From assembly GCA_017407325.1 (NCBI GenBank), contig JAFQWV010000005.1:1-64000 (forward strand): DNA of 64,000 bases, written 5' to 3'. Of this stretch, positions 25,350-33,808 are shown one piece after another (the first letter of the stretch is position 1; each line of letters opens with the position of its first letter). This stretch comes from Clostridia bacterium. GTDB lineage: Bacteria > Bacillota > Clostridia > Christensenellales > Borkfalkiaceae. Position numbers and translations under genes: made by a program. Under the pieces are notes generated by a model. That model made no database searches, was not told the DNA's origin, and saw only the letters and a program-made list of their open reading frames with translations.

Positions 25350-25412
25350 AATAAAACCTCCGTGTTATGTATTTTGATTGTTGACCGCTTTTTGAAAAAT
25401 TATACAAAAAAT

Positions 25413-25829
25413 TTAAAAACTTCCGAAAATTATTGGCGAGCCTATAGTTATAATATTTTCGTTTATTGCTGTTTGCAGGTTGATTTTATGCCCATTAATC
25501 GTCTTATACGCCGATATTTTATCTGAATAGTAATAATTTATAATAATGTTATCAACCTTTTCAGAAAAAACAAGTTGCGCGTTAAGTCTTTGAATTTCTT
25601 TCTCAATATCTTCTTTAGAAGTAGTTGTTACGCTTTCACCGCATACGTTTTTTAAACTCTTTTTTATTTCTTTTGCGTCATCATAAGAAACGGTAATGAT
25701 CTTTGCGTTTGAGCTTGCACTGTTTAGATAAAAAGTATAATCGCCTTCAATATTAAATATTAAACTTTTCTCACCAACGAGTGAAAACGCTAAAATTATC
25801 GCGACAACAAGCGCCAATCTTTTAAGCAT
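25413..25829 (-). CDS. Secreted protein, possibly YwmB-like
   Basis: 138 residues with an N-terminal signal or anchor helix. The C-terminus NENIITIGSPIIFGSF and general size recall YwmB (DUF1779), encoded near spoIID/spoIIQ in Bacillus. Similarity by eye is weak. GGGAG lies seven bases before the ATG. It precedes the M23 peptidase gene and is probably co-transcribed with it. Confidence 0.5.
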   Translation of the reverse strand: MLKRLALVVAIILAFSLVGEKSLIFNIEGDYTFYLNSASSNAKIITVSYDDAKEIKKSLKNVCGESVTTTSKEDIEKEIQRLNAQLVFSEKVDNIIINYYYSDKISAYKTINGHKINLQTAINENIITIGSPIIFGSF

Positions 25830-25901
25830 AAAAAAACTCCCCTGAAATCACTTTCAAGGGAATTATTGACTGTAATATTAATTTTTATACCTAAAATTTT
25901 C

Positions 25902-27068
25902 TTAAAGACATTCTAGCATACCACTGTCGTTTAAAAGCTTTAAAAGCCCACCCCCATACAGGTAGGTAGAGAGTTTTAGCACTCTTTTTAATTCTTCAAG
26001 GCTAAAGCCTGCGCGCTTTTGCCTGCCTTTATATACAAACCTATAATTGTCTTCAAGTTTTTCTATAAGTTTAGAAAGCTTTCTGACTATCTGTAACAAG
26101 CCACCGTCTATTAGGGCTTGCCTTTTAGAAATAAGCTCGTCAAAATCTAGTGGTTTATACTTTTTGATAATCTCAAGCTCTGATGAATTCAATAACCTCG
26201 CTAAATCGCTTATGCTCTCATTATAGTCGGGCGATATTTTAGTTTTTATCGTGTCTACGCGCAAAAAGAGCTCGTATAGCTTGATTAACGGCTTATTTAC
26301 AAAAAATGCGTTCTCAAAGTGAGAGTTTTCTTTTTTCGTAGATAAAAGGTATGCTAACGATTTTTCGCTTGCAGAAAACTCGCCAAAAGATTTTAAAAAC
26401 AAGCCCATTGATAACTCAGCATTTATTATACTTATTTTGCAAGCGTTACCTTCAGAATCAATTTTTGCAAGCCTTGTTATTATATTAAAAACTTCGTCAA
26501 TCTCTTTTTGGTCTGTATTATTTAGAACGCAATCAACCTTATAGTCTAAAAATGCAATTGATTTTGAAGCGACTTCGCAATACGCATCGGCAAAAGCCTG
26601 TTTTTTAAGTCCTGCTAAAAACGGAAGGTCGATAACGCAAAGCTCGGGAACTTGAACAAAGAATTGCTCTGGTAATTTTTCGTTTATGAGATAGCACGAT
26701 TTTGAAAAGATAGTCATAAAAGCAATTTCAGTCGGAACTGCAATTAGCTTTATTTTAAACATTGTCGCAAAAAATCTTGCTAAATTAATAAGCTCGCTGT
26801 TTCCTACAGCAATAATCAACGTTACGTCTTCAGGGAAACAAAAAAGCTTTAAATAGGTGTCTGGTTCAGGTGAAAAACTGTCGTCTAAAACGATATTTTT
26901 TAAAGTTACGCCCCTATCTTCAAAATTATCCTTAATTTCTTTTGCAAGCGCAAAATAGTCGCTATCTCTTGAGATAAGCGCAACACTTCCACCTAATTCT
27001 TTCTGAAAATCTTGACAAACTTTTACGGCGTTTGAAAAACAAACGCCGTTTAAATTATTATTAGACAT
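25902..27068 (-). CDS. Iron-alcohol-dehydrogenase/dehydroquinate-synthase-fold protein, metal site lost
   Basis: 388 residues. The Rossmann part (VTLIIAVGNSELINLARFFA...KLIAVPTE) and PELCVIDLPFLAGLKKQAFADAY match the dehydroquinate synthase, glycerol-1-phosphate and glycerol dehydrogenase superfamily. The GGG nucleotide motif is AVGNSE, and the metal-binding His region (GAEH-type) reads FSASEKSLAY, without His. It is probably not an active dehydrogenase. It overlaps the PHP-like gene by one base (TAATG), implying a functional pair. Confidence 0.62.
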   Translation of the reverse strand: MSNNNLNGVCFSNAVKVCQDFQKELGGSVALISRDSDYFALAKEIKDNFEDRGVTLKNIVLDDSFSPEPDTYLKLFCFPEDVTLIIAVGNSELINLARFFATMFKIKLIAVPTEIAFMTIFSKSCYLINEKLPEQFFVQVPELCVIDLPFLAGLKKQAFADAYCEVASKSIAFLDYKVDCVLNNTDQKEIDEVFNIITRLAKIDSEGNACKISIINAELSMGLFLKSFGEFSASEKSLAYLLSTKKENSHFENAFFVNKPLIKLYELFLRVDTIKTKISPDYNESISDLARLLNSSELEIIKKYKPLDFDELISKRQALIDGGLLQIVRKLSKLIEKLEDNYRFVYKGRQKRAGFSLEELKRVLKLSTYLYGGGLLKLLNDSGMLECL

Positions 27069-28255
27069 TACTCGCCCCTACCGATTTTCGCAAAAAGTCT
27101 AACCTTATCTTCAAAATTTACGTTCAACGAAGATAAAACGTAACCTTCAGCCGTTTGATTTTGACTCATTTCACTACCGACGACTACGTAAGAAGACTGC
27201 TTCATTAAATTTTCACTTCTTTCGTCAGGGAAACGGAATTTAAAGTCTTGGCGTGGAAATTCTATGCTCGAAAGTAAAAACGGCAACATTTCAAGTTCGT
27301 TTAGTTTATCAAATACTGCGTTTCTTAAGCCTTCGTCCATTTTTGACGGATCAAAAGAAAAACCGTCAAAGCCGAGTTTTTTCAAGTTTTCAATAAGCGA
27401 CGAAAGCTCTTTCTTATTTTCGTCGTTATCTTCTAATTTTTCAAGGATTTCATACTCGAACGAACAGATTGCGCCAACGTCTTTACTTAAAGCTACTGCA
27501 CTTGCTGCGTTTTCGTAATTTTTCTTTGCTGAAAACTTTGACTTTTGTAAAAATAAAATGCTAGCAAGGTCATATTCGTAGTATACGTTATTTTCAACCG
27601 TCAAAAGCTTTATTTCTTCGTTTGTTAAGTTAAGTCCTAATTCTTTTAAAATTTCAACGACCTTTTCTTTAGAAAACTTTTCTTTGAGATTTTTCGATAA
27701 CGAAAAGTATGCGTACTTGCTTAAATAAACTTTTGACTTACTCTTTTTAACCTGACTTAAAACGTCTTTTTTAAAGTTAATTTTAACGCCGTACTTTTCG
27801 AAGCGAGCGTTAATCTCTTCAGTAGTTTTTAATACGTTCGAATATTGATTTTGTTGAAATATCGAAAGCCTTTTTTCAACGTCCTTGAAAAAGCGCGAAG
27901 CAATACCCATAACTGAAACGTTATAAAAAGCACCACCTAAAAAATCGAACTTTGCGCGAATTTGAACGCCCGTTGAATATGTTACGCCTAAAATTTTGCT
28001 TGCTTTAATAAATTCGTCAGCACCAGATAGCGTATAATTATCCATAATGCCGGCAAGTCTTAACCCAAATTTATCTGCCATAAAGCACGCAAGACTTGGT
28101 GAATAAGGAGAAAACGAATAATCGGTATGAATAGATAAAAGTGTGTCGTCACAATACTCTTTTTCACCACGGATTTTTGCAAGTTTTTTCAAAGCTCTAA
28201 GGCGCGCACCCTTACGTTTGGAACTTAACGCGTCTACAAACTGATTGGTCAGCAT
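27068..28255 (-). CDS. PHP-domain-like protein with altered metal ligands
   Basis: 395 residues. The N-terminal LLSIHTDYSFSPYSPS and AGIMDNYTLSGADEF align with the PHP family that normally reads HxH...SPS and (V/T)D(H/F). Here the first HxH is His-Thr-Asp and the second motif lacks His, so metal binding is doubtful. A long Lys/Glu-rich middle region (150-270) replaces part of the fold. It is co-transcribed with the Fe-ADH-like gene. PHP proteins are phosphoesterases; this one may be structural or regulatory. Confidence 0.62.
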   Translation of the reverse strand: MLTNQFVDALSSKRKGARLRALKKLAKIRGEKEYCDDTLLSIHTDYSFSPYSPSLACFMADKFGLRLAGIMDNYTLSGADEFIKASKILGVTYSTGVQIRAKFDFLGGAFYNVSVMGIASRFFKDVEKRLSIFQQNQYSNVLKTTEEINARFEKYGVKINFKKDVLSQVKKSKSKVYLSKYAYFSLSKNLKEKFSKEKVVEILKELGLNLTNEEIKLLTVENNVYYEYDLASILFLQKSKFSAKKNYENAASAVALSKDVGAICSFEYEILEKLEDNDENKKELSSLIENLKKLGFDGFSFDPSKMDEGLRNAVFDKLNELEMLPFLLSSIEFPRQDFKFRFPDERSENLMKQSSYVVVGSEMSQNQTAEGYVLSSLNVNFEDKVRLFAKIGRGE

Positions 28256-28410
28256 TTTTTCACCTTTTTTACGGTTTAATTCTTAACATAATAATAGTAT
28301 ATTTTATTAAAAAAGTCAAATAATAAACTGTAAAGAATACTTTTTGTAAAAATCTCACCAAATTTTCACAAAAAATGTTGATTTTTGGAGAATTTTTTTC
28401 AAAAAACATA

Positions 28411-28439
28411 TTGAAATGTGGTTCTTTTTGTGATATAAT
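28411..28439 (+). promoter_or_regulatory. Promoter of HU gene
   Basis: TTGAAA (28411-28416), 17 bp, TATAAT (28434-28439). Confidence 0.88.
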
Positions 28440-28489
28440 ACACTTAATAAGGTTTGATACAAAAGTCAAACGAATTTTGGAGGATTAAA

Positions 28490-28762
28490 ATGAATAAGAA
28501 CGAATTTATCAGAAAGTACGCTGACAAACAAGGCGTTACCATTAAAGATGCTGAACAAAGCTTCTCTGCTTTTGTTGAAACTTTAACCGATTGCTTAAAA
28601 GATGGCGAATACGTACACATCTCTGGCTTTGCTACTTTTGAAATCAAAGAAAAGGCTGAAAGAGAAGGCGTTAACCCTAAGAATAAAGAAAAAATTGTTA
28701 TCCCTGCTTGCAAATCACCTTCAGTTAAGTTCAGCAAAACTTATAAAGATTTATTCAACTAA
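28490..28762 (+). CDS. hup: Nucleoid protein HU
   Basis: 90 residues, the standard HU length. MNKNEFIRKYADKQG and YVHISGFATFEIKEKAEREG with the DNA-contacting arm (KNKEKIVIPACKSPSVKFS) identify a bacterial HU/IHF protein. GGAGG lies six bases before ATG 28490; an upstream in-frame TTG at 28454 lies in the leader. The normally conserved RNP of the arm tip is not obvious (VNPKNKE). Two terminators follow. Confidence 0.95.
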   Translation: MNKNEFIRKYADKQGVTIKDAEQSFSAFVETLTDCLKDGEYVHISGFATFEIKEKAEREGVNPKNKEKIVIPACKSPSVKFSKTYKDLFN

Positions 28763-28771
28763 TAGAAACTC

Positions 28772-28840
28772 AAAATCGCTTGCGACTTTCGTTGCAAGCG
28801 ATTTTAATTTTAAAAGCGGACAAAATTTTGTCCGCTTTTA
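28772..28840. terminator. Two hairpin terminators after hup
   Basis: AAAATCGCTTGC/GCAAGCGATTTT (28772-28783, 28794-28805) ends hup. A perfect 30-bp palindrome at 28811-28840 probably ends the convergent mreB-like gene. Confidence 0.85.
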
Positions 28841-28842
28841 AA

Positions 28843-29850
28843 CTATCTTTTATTAATTCTTAATTTCTTTAAAAGTTCTTTGTTTGACGCGACCGTTCCG
28901 CCGCCTACGATAACGGAAAGCTCTGGGTTTTCTGCAATGTTAGCCCTAATTCCCATTTTAAGTCTAAAATATTCCTCAAGCCCTACGGTTTTAGCAACGC
29001 CACCTGAAAAATACACGCCGTTTTTTCTGATATCTGCAGAAACTTCAGCAGGAAGCTTAGCCATAACCATACCCATAATTTGAAAAATTTTATCAAAGAA
29101 AATGTAAATAGGCTCGCTAATTTCGCCGGCTGAAACCTTCAATGCGCGAGGTCTACCCGTTTCAACGTCGCGACCGTTAATTACCATTTGAGTGTTTTCG
29201 CCTTCAACCAAGCTCCCGATAGAAATTTTAAGTCTTTCAGCAGTTAGTGCGCCTATTAAAAGCCCAAACCTTTCTTCAATAAAAGTTTGCAGCATAGCAT
29301 CAATGCTTATACCCCCCATATTGACGTTTACGCCGCAGATTACACCGTCTAAAGAAACGGCTGCAATATCTGTAGATCCACCACCGATATCAACCACAAA
29401 GCAAGGCGTTGCATCTGCCATAGGAATTTGCATACCGATAGCAGAAAGTATTGGTGCTTCGACGAACGAATAATTAGAAACGTCGCACGCAATAAGCATT
29501 TTTTCAAACTTTCTTATTGCAGGAAGCTCAATACCGCAAGGCACGCTAAACACGACTTGTGGGCGCGCACTAAGTTTTTTAAGCGTAATTTTATTCAAAA
29601 ATCTTTCGCACATAGCAGTTGCAGCCGACTCGTCTTCAATCTCCGACTCGAATATCGGGCTTAAAACAACTGTGCTATCACTTGTTCTTCCGATTAAACT
29701 TTTTGCAGATTTACCGACTTCTTTAACCTTTCTTTTAGAGTCGGTTGAAAGTGCCACGACACTCGGCTCGTACAAAACTACGCCCGTACCAACCTGATAG
29801 ATAGCCGTTGATGACGAACCCATATCAACTGCAATTACGTTTGATTTCAT
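28843..29850 (-). CDS. MreB/Mbl-family actin-like protein
   Basis: 335 residues. Actin ATPase signatures are present: VDMGSSSTAIYQVGTG (phosphate 1), VVDIGGGSTDIAAVSLDG (phosphate 2) and SGGVAKTVGLEEYF (adenosine). MreB filaments organise cell-wall synthesis in rods. The phosphate-1 loop is more divergent than usual DLGTANT. No mreCD genes follow; maf is directly upstream, which is a common mreB neighbour. Confidence 0.88.
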   Translation of the reverse strand: MKSNVIAVDMGSSSTAIYQVGTGVVLYEPSVVALSTDSKRKVKEVGKSAKSLIGRTSDSTVVLSPIFESEIEDESAATAMCERFLNKITLKKLSARPQVVFSVPCGIELPAIRKFEKMLIACDVSNYSFVEAPILSAIGMQIPMADATPCFVVDIGGGSTDIAAVSLDGVICGVNVNMGGISIDAMLQTFIEERFGLLIGALTAERLKISIGSLVEGENTQMVINGRDVETGRPRALKVSAGEISEPIYIFFDKIFQIMGMVMAKLPAEVSADIRKNGVYFSGGVAKTVGLEEYFRLKMGIRANIAENPELSVIVGGGTVASNKELLKKLRINKR

Positions 29851-29873
29851 TTTAGTATATCCCCTTTGTTAAA

Positions 29874-30431
29874 TTAAGGCTTAAACCCGTGATTTTTAAG
29901 TATAATATCAATTTTTTCAATAGGAAGCCCAACAACGTTGTAATAACTTCCTTCAACGCTTTTTACAAGATTATATTCGTCTTGAATACCGTATCCACCA
30001 GCTTTATCAAGACCAAGCCCTAATGCTACGTATTCGTCGATTGTTTCGCTTGATAAATTATTAAAAACAACGTTCGAAACGTCGTATCCTGAAATTTCTT
30101 TGCCCCCGACGATAAAGCAAAACCCTGTAATAACTTGGTGCGCTCTATTATTTAATCTTTCAAGCATTTGTTTGGCGTTCTTTTTATCTTTAGGCTTTCC
30201 TAAAATCTCGCCGTCTAAAACGACGATAGTATCTGCGCCTAAAGTCGGCCTTTTATGTAGATTATAAACGGAACGCGCTTTCTGAGTTCCTAAAGAAGTC
30301 GCTATATAGCACGGTAAAACGCCTTTTTCGACTATTTCATCTTCAAGTGACGGAATTATATCAAAGCTGTATCCGTACTTTTCTAATATCTCTTTACGCC
30401 TTGGCGATGCGCTTGCGAGTATAAATTTCAT
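29874..30431 (-). CDS. maf: Maf/YhdE nucleotide pyrophosphatase
   Basis: 185 residues. FILASASPRRKEIL and GADTIVVLDGEILGKPKDK are the Maf motifs. Maf hydrolyses dTTP/UTP or modified nucleotides and is linked to septum control. It sits two bases after the ROK kinase stop and upstream of the mreB-like gene, one operon. Confidence 0.95.
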   Translation of the reverse strand: MKFILASASPRRKEILEKYGYSFDIIPSLEDEIVEKGVLPCYIATSLGTQKARSVYNLHKRPTLGADTIVVLDGEILGKPKDKKNAKQMLERLNNRAHQVITGFCFIVGGKEISGYDVSNVVFNNLSSETIDEYVALGLGLDKAGGYGIQDEYNLVKSVEGSYYNVVGLPIEKIDIILKNHGFKP

Positions 30432-30433
30432 AA

Positions 30434-31792
30434 TTATTTTATTTCGGTTAAAGACGCTGCTGCAATGCTTTGTCCAACGCGCTTATTTTTTTCGTCAGGC
30501 ATTTCGATATTTATATTAAGGTGCGAAAATTCTTCTTCTAAAACCTTTTTCGCGTTTTCCATAATGATACTACCACCCTTTCCACTTGTAACTCTACCTA
30601 AAAGCAAAAGGTGCTTAATATCATAAAATTCAGCGTAGAACGGAATAGCGTAGCCAAGGTATATTCCGATATCTGCGTAAATAGTTTTCGCCATTTCGTC
30701 GCCATTTTTCATAAGGTCTTGAATAACGTTCAATTTCTCTGCTGGAGTAAGCCCTTCTTCGAATTTAAATCCAGAATTTTGGGCAAGTTTAATAACTGCG
30801 TCTTGAGAGAAATACTTAACACCACAGCCGATATCGCCACTCCACTCGTCTTGCATAGCAGAAAGTGAAAAGTCTACAGGAACGAACGCAAGTTCGCTTA
30901 TCCAACCGTTAAGACCACCGTCTAAATTGATATATCCACCAGCTTCACTCGTTCCCATAGCGATACCTAAAACACCGTTATCGTTTAAGTCGATTGCACC
31001 AGCTAGAGCCGTAACGTCTCCGTCGTTAGCAACTTCGATAGGAATATTTAATTCTTTTGCAATGTCTATATACATTGTTTTTACGTGCTCGTGATAAAAT
31101 TCTTTTGGAACTTTAACAAAAAGCGACGAGACCATTATTTTATTGTCAATATAAACGCCTGCGCTCGATACGCCGATAGCGTCTACTCTCGGCATTTTTG
31201 ACGCAGCAGTCAAAATTGATTCTTTAATTCCTTGGTAGTGATAATTATAGTCCGTTTGAGTTTTTGGATGCCATACAACTTCTTCAGAATAAACGACTTC
31301 TCCGTCGATAACTGCGCTTACTTTTCTGTCACTACCACCTGCGTCGAAACCTATTCTGCATCCGTCTAAATGACCACCGATTTTAAGCGAGCAAGTCGAA
31401 AGAGAAGGAAAATTATTTTCGTCTGAGTAGTAAACTTCCATATCACTTTCGTAAACGCCAGACATAAAATCAAAGTCGAAAGCTCGCGCGCCACTTGGTG
31501 TATACGCGTTTTTAATACCTTCGTAAACGTATTTAGGTCCTTGAATATAAATTTTGTATCCACCGACTACCCACAAAATAGTCTTTATCATACGCTCGCA
31601 AAGTCTGTACGATAAATCTTTGTATTCGTCAGATTTAATTACGTCAAGCTCGTAAATGTAATTGTACCCTTTAGTTCTTTCAACGCATACCTTGAGTTTT
31701 TCCGTTTCCATGTTTTTGGCTAATTCTCTATAATCTCTCAAAACGATTGAAAGCGGTTGAAAATCTTTATCGAACTTTGGGGTAAACTTCAT
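30434..31792 (-). CDS. ROK-family kinase-like protein with N-terminal extension
   Basis: 452 residues: about 150 residues without a recognised domain, then a ROK/sugar-kinase fold (RIGFDAGGSDRKVSAVIDG, VANDGDVTALAGA with the catalytic Asp, GIAMGTSEAGGYI). The usual ROK zinc motif CxCGxxGC is not evident; DIGCGVKY is the nearest. The start at ATG 31792 is supported by GGAG six bases upstream. It is divergent from an AraC regulator, suggesting carbohydrate-responsive control. Confidence 0.8.
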   Translation of the reverse strand: MKFTPKFDKDFQPLSIVLRDYRELAKNMETEKLKVCVERTKGYNYIYELDVIKSDEYKDLSYRLCERMIKTILWVVGGYKIYIQGPKYVYEGIKNAYTPSGARAFDFDFMSGVYESDMEVYYSDENNFPSLSTCSLKIGGHLDGCRIGFDAGGSDRKVSAVIDGEVVYSEEVVWHPKTQTDYNYHYQGIKESILTAASKMPRVDAIGVSSAGVYIDNKIMVSSLFVKVPKEFYHEHVKTMYIDIAKELNIPIEVANDGDVTALAGAIDLNDNGVLGIAMGTSEAGGYINLDGGLNGWISELAFVPVDFSLSAMQDEWSGDIGCGVKYFSQDAVIKLAQNSGFKFEEGLTPAEKLNVIQDLMKNGDEMAKTIYADIGIYLGYAIPFYAEFYDIKHLLLLGRVTSGKGGSIIMENAKKVLEEEFSHLNINIEMPDEKNKRVGQSIAAASLTEIK

Positions 31793-31850
31793 AACTAACT
31801 CCATTAAAACCTATTTTCCTTTTTCAAACTGAAAAAGAGCATATATATTT

Positions 31851-31879
31851 ATTATATCAAACCAAGTTGCTTTTGTCTA
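31851..31879 (-). promoter_or_regulatory. Promoter of ROK-maf operon
   Basis: Minus strand TAGACA (31879-31874), 17 bp, TATAAT (31856-31851). Confidence 0.75.
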
Positions 31880-31904
31880 TAAAGAATTTTAAAAAATATT
31901 GTAT

Positions 31905-31949
31905 AAAAGGACTTATCTACTTGAAAATTTAGTCCTTTTGTTATATAAT
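31905..31949 (+). promoter_or_regulatory. araC-type gene promoter with inverted repeat
   Basis: TTGAAA (31921-31926), 17 bp, TATAAT (31944-31949). AAAAGGACT (31905-31913) and AGTCCTTTT (31931-31939) flank the -35 box, a likely operator. The ATG is only seven bases after the -10 and no ribosome site is visible, so the transcript may be leaderless. Confidence 0.78.
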
Positions 31950-31956
31950 AATCAAT

Positions 31957-32859
31957 ATGAAAAACGTTGACGAATTTTTTTGTAACCAATTACACGACGT
32001 ATTAAAGGTAAACGGGATTTTCACAATCCACTACTTTAAGTACGGAAAAAACTTTAATTTCCCAGAAGAAAGTCACAATTTTTGGGAGCTTGTTTTCATT
32101 GACTCGGGCGAAGCGATAGCAATTTCCAACAAAAACAAGTTTAAACTTACTCAGTCACAAGTAATTTTTCATAAGCCAAACGTTTCACACACGATACTCA
32201 CGGAAGACAAATTTTGCAACTCCGTTATTTTATCGTTTGAAGCAAGTGGACGTATGATGAGCTTTTTTGAAGATAAAATCTTCACACTCACCCCATACGA
32301 AAAAGAACTTTTGCAAAAAGTCGTTTTCGAAGGAAAAAAAAGTTTTAAAGGAAAACTTAATTTAGTCAACCAAAAGAAAATGGAAAAGCGCGAAGACGCG
32401 CCTTTCGGAACAGAGCAGATTATTAAAAACAATATCGAGCTTCTATTAATTTCTATAGTTCGAAACAATGCCGAGCAAAAGACGACCAAAAAATTAGACT
32501 TTGCAAGCGTTTCTAGTCATGGCGAACAGATTGTTAAGCGCATACTTGAAATTTTAGAAGCTCGCGTTCATACTACCGTTAATCTTGACGAGATTGCAAA
32601 GGATTTATACTTTTCTAAAACTTACGTAAAATCGGTTTTTAAAAAGTACGTCGGAACAAGCATTATTCAATATTTCAACCGATTAAAAATCGACGAAGCA
32701 AAACGTCTTATTTCTCTAAACGAATTTTCGTACACGGAAATTGCTGCAAAACTCGGCTTTTCTTCTGTTCATTACTTTACACGACTTTTCAAATCGCTTA
32801 CGGATATGACTCCGTCAGAGTATCAAAAATCAATAAAAGCAGACAACGTTTTAGACTAA
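31957..32859 (+). CDS. AraC-family transcriptional regulator
   Basis: 300 residues. An N-terminal cupin-like sensor domain (HNFWELVFIDSGEA...HKPNVSHTI) is followed by two C-terminal HTH motifs (LDEIAKDLYFSKTYVKSVFKK and FSYTEIAAKLGFSSVHYFTRLFK). This is a typical sugar-responsive AraC activator. It is divergent from the ROK kinase gene, its likely target. Confidence 0.93.
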   Translation: MKNVDEFFCNQLHDVLKVNGIFTIHYFKYGKNFNFPEESHNFWELVFIDSGEAIAISNKNKFKLTQSQVIFHKPNVSHTILTEDKFCNSVILSFEASGRMMSFFEDKIFTLTPYEKELLQKVVFEGKKSFKGKLNLVNQKKMEKREDAPFGTEQIIKNNIELLLISIVRNNAEQKTTKKLDFASVSSHGEQIVKRILEILEARVHTTVNLDEIAKDLYFSKTYVKSVFKKYVGTSIIQYFNRLKIDEAKRLISLNEFSYTEIAAKLGFSSVHYFTRLFKSLTDMTPSEYQKSIKADNVLD

Positions 32860-32894
32860 AAAACTCGCGCTATATATCGATTAGCGCGAGTTTT
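32860..32894. terminator. Bidirectional terminator
   Basis: AAAACTCGCGCTA / TAGCGCGAGTTTT (32860-32872, 32882-32894) between the convergent AraC and LRR genes. The loop contains CTATATATCGATTA. Confidence 0.88.
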
Positions 32895-32909
32895 TATTTT
32901 TTTATAAAA

Positions 32910-33578
32910 TTACTTTTTAACAGGAACACCTTCAACAAGTTCGAAGTAAGGACTACTTTCAGATATGAAAAATTTAATTGAACTATTACATCCGTCAAAC
33001 GCGTTTTCGCCAATGTATGAAACGTTCATACCGATATAAACGCTTGCCAAGTTTTCGCAGCCACGGAACGCGCTTGCACCGACGGTTTCAACGTTCTTTA
33101 GCAAATCAATATCGCCAATTGCAGTTGATTGAAAAGCACTCTTTCCGATAGAGACTAAACTTTCAGGAAGCTCAACGTCAGATAGTTTCGAGCAAGAATA
33201 GAAAGTATAATCGCCAATAGATTCAAGTCCGCCTTCTAAAATAGTTACTCTCTTTAAGTTTGGACAGCTTGAAAAAGCTACGCTACCGATATGCTTTACC
33301 GTTTCAGGAATTTTTAAAGTGGAAATTTCAGAAAGGTAAAAACCTTTATCTGCAATTTGAACGACGTTTTTACCGTTATATTTTTTTGGAATAACGACGT
33401 CACTAGGTAAAGTTTCGCCTTCTTTCTTAGAAATAGCGTATCCACCTTCTACTTCTGTGAAAGTAAAAAAGTTTTCGTCAGTCGGCGTATAATCTTTTTG
33501 TGTTAGAACGCACGCACTAAGCATTGTAATAAGCATACAAACTGCAAGCGAAAGTGCAATTTTTCGTAAATTTTTCAT
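32910..33578 (-). CDS. BspA-type LRR lipoprotein, small
   Basis: 222 residues. The signal peptide ends LSAC (about residue 22). About five LRR_5 units follow (IGDYTFYSCSKLSDVELPESLVSIGKSAF pattern). It is a shorter paralog of the 21951 protein, probably surface-exposed. It has its own consensus promoter. Confidence 0.88.
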   Translation of the reverse strand: MKNLRKIALSLAVCMLITMLSACVLTQKDYTPTDENFFTFTEVEGGYAISKKEGETLPSDVVIPKKYNGKNVVQIADKGFYLSEISTLKIPETVKHIGSVAFSSCPNLKRVTILEGGLESIGDYTFYSCSKLSDVELPESLVSIGKSAFQSTAIGDIDLLKNVETVGASAFRGCENLASVYIGMNVSYIGENAFDGCNSSIKFFISESSPYFELVEGVPVKK

Positions 33579-33605
33579 AACGCAAAAACCATCCTTTATA
33601 TATGT

Positions 33606-33634
33606 ATTATATATCCGTTTTTAAAATATGTCAA
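33606..33634 (-). promoter_or_regulatory. Promoter of small LRR lipoprotein gene
   Basis: Minus strand TTGACA (33634-33629), 17 bp, TATAAT (33611-33606). Confidence 0.88.
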
Positions 33635-33650
33635 TATGTTAAATAAATTG

Positions 33651-33808
33651 AAAACTTCGTTTTCATAAATTGCGCTTTGATAAGCGCATAAATTGCAGTA
33701 AACTGCATAAATTGCAAAAACAAGTTTTTGCATAATGGATTAAAATTATATAGTATGCAACCATAGGTTGCAATTTATGAACGCACAGCGAATTTATTTT
33801 GCAATTTA
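33651..33808. repeat. Hairpin-linker array D (ATAAATT linker)
   Basis: Hairpins AAAAC-TTC-GTTTT, GCGCTT-TGAT-AAGCGC, GCAGT-AA-ACTGC, GCAAAAAC-AA-GTTTTTGC and GCAACC-ATA-GGTTGC are joined by ATAAATT, turning to AATTTAT in the last part. It runs up to and overlaps the tsaD stop. Confidence 0.8.

Noticed and set aside
28269..28469. 66-residue minus-strand frame upstream of hup
   Set aside because: It covers the hup promoter and leader, has no ribosome site and AT-rich composition only.
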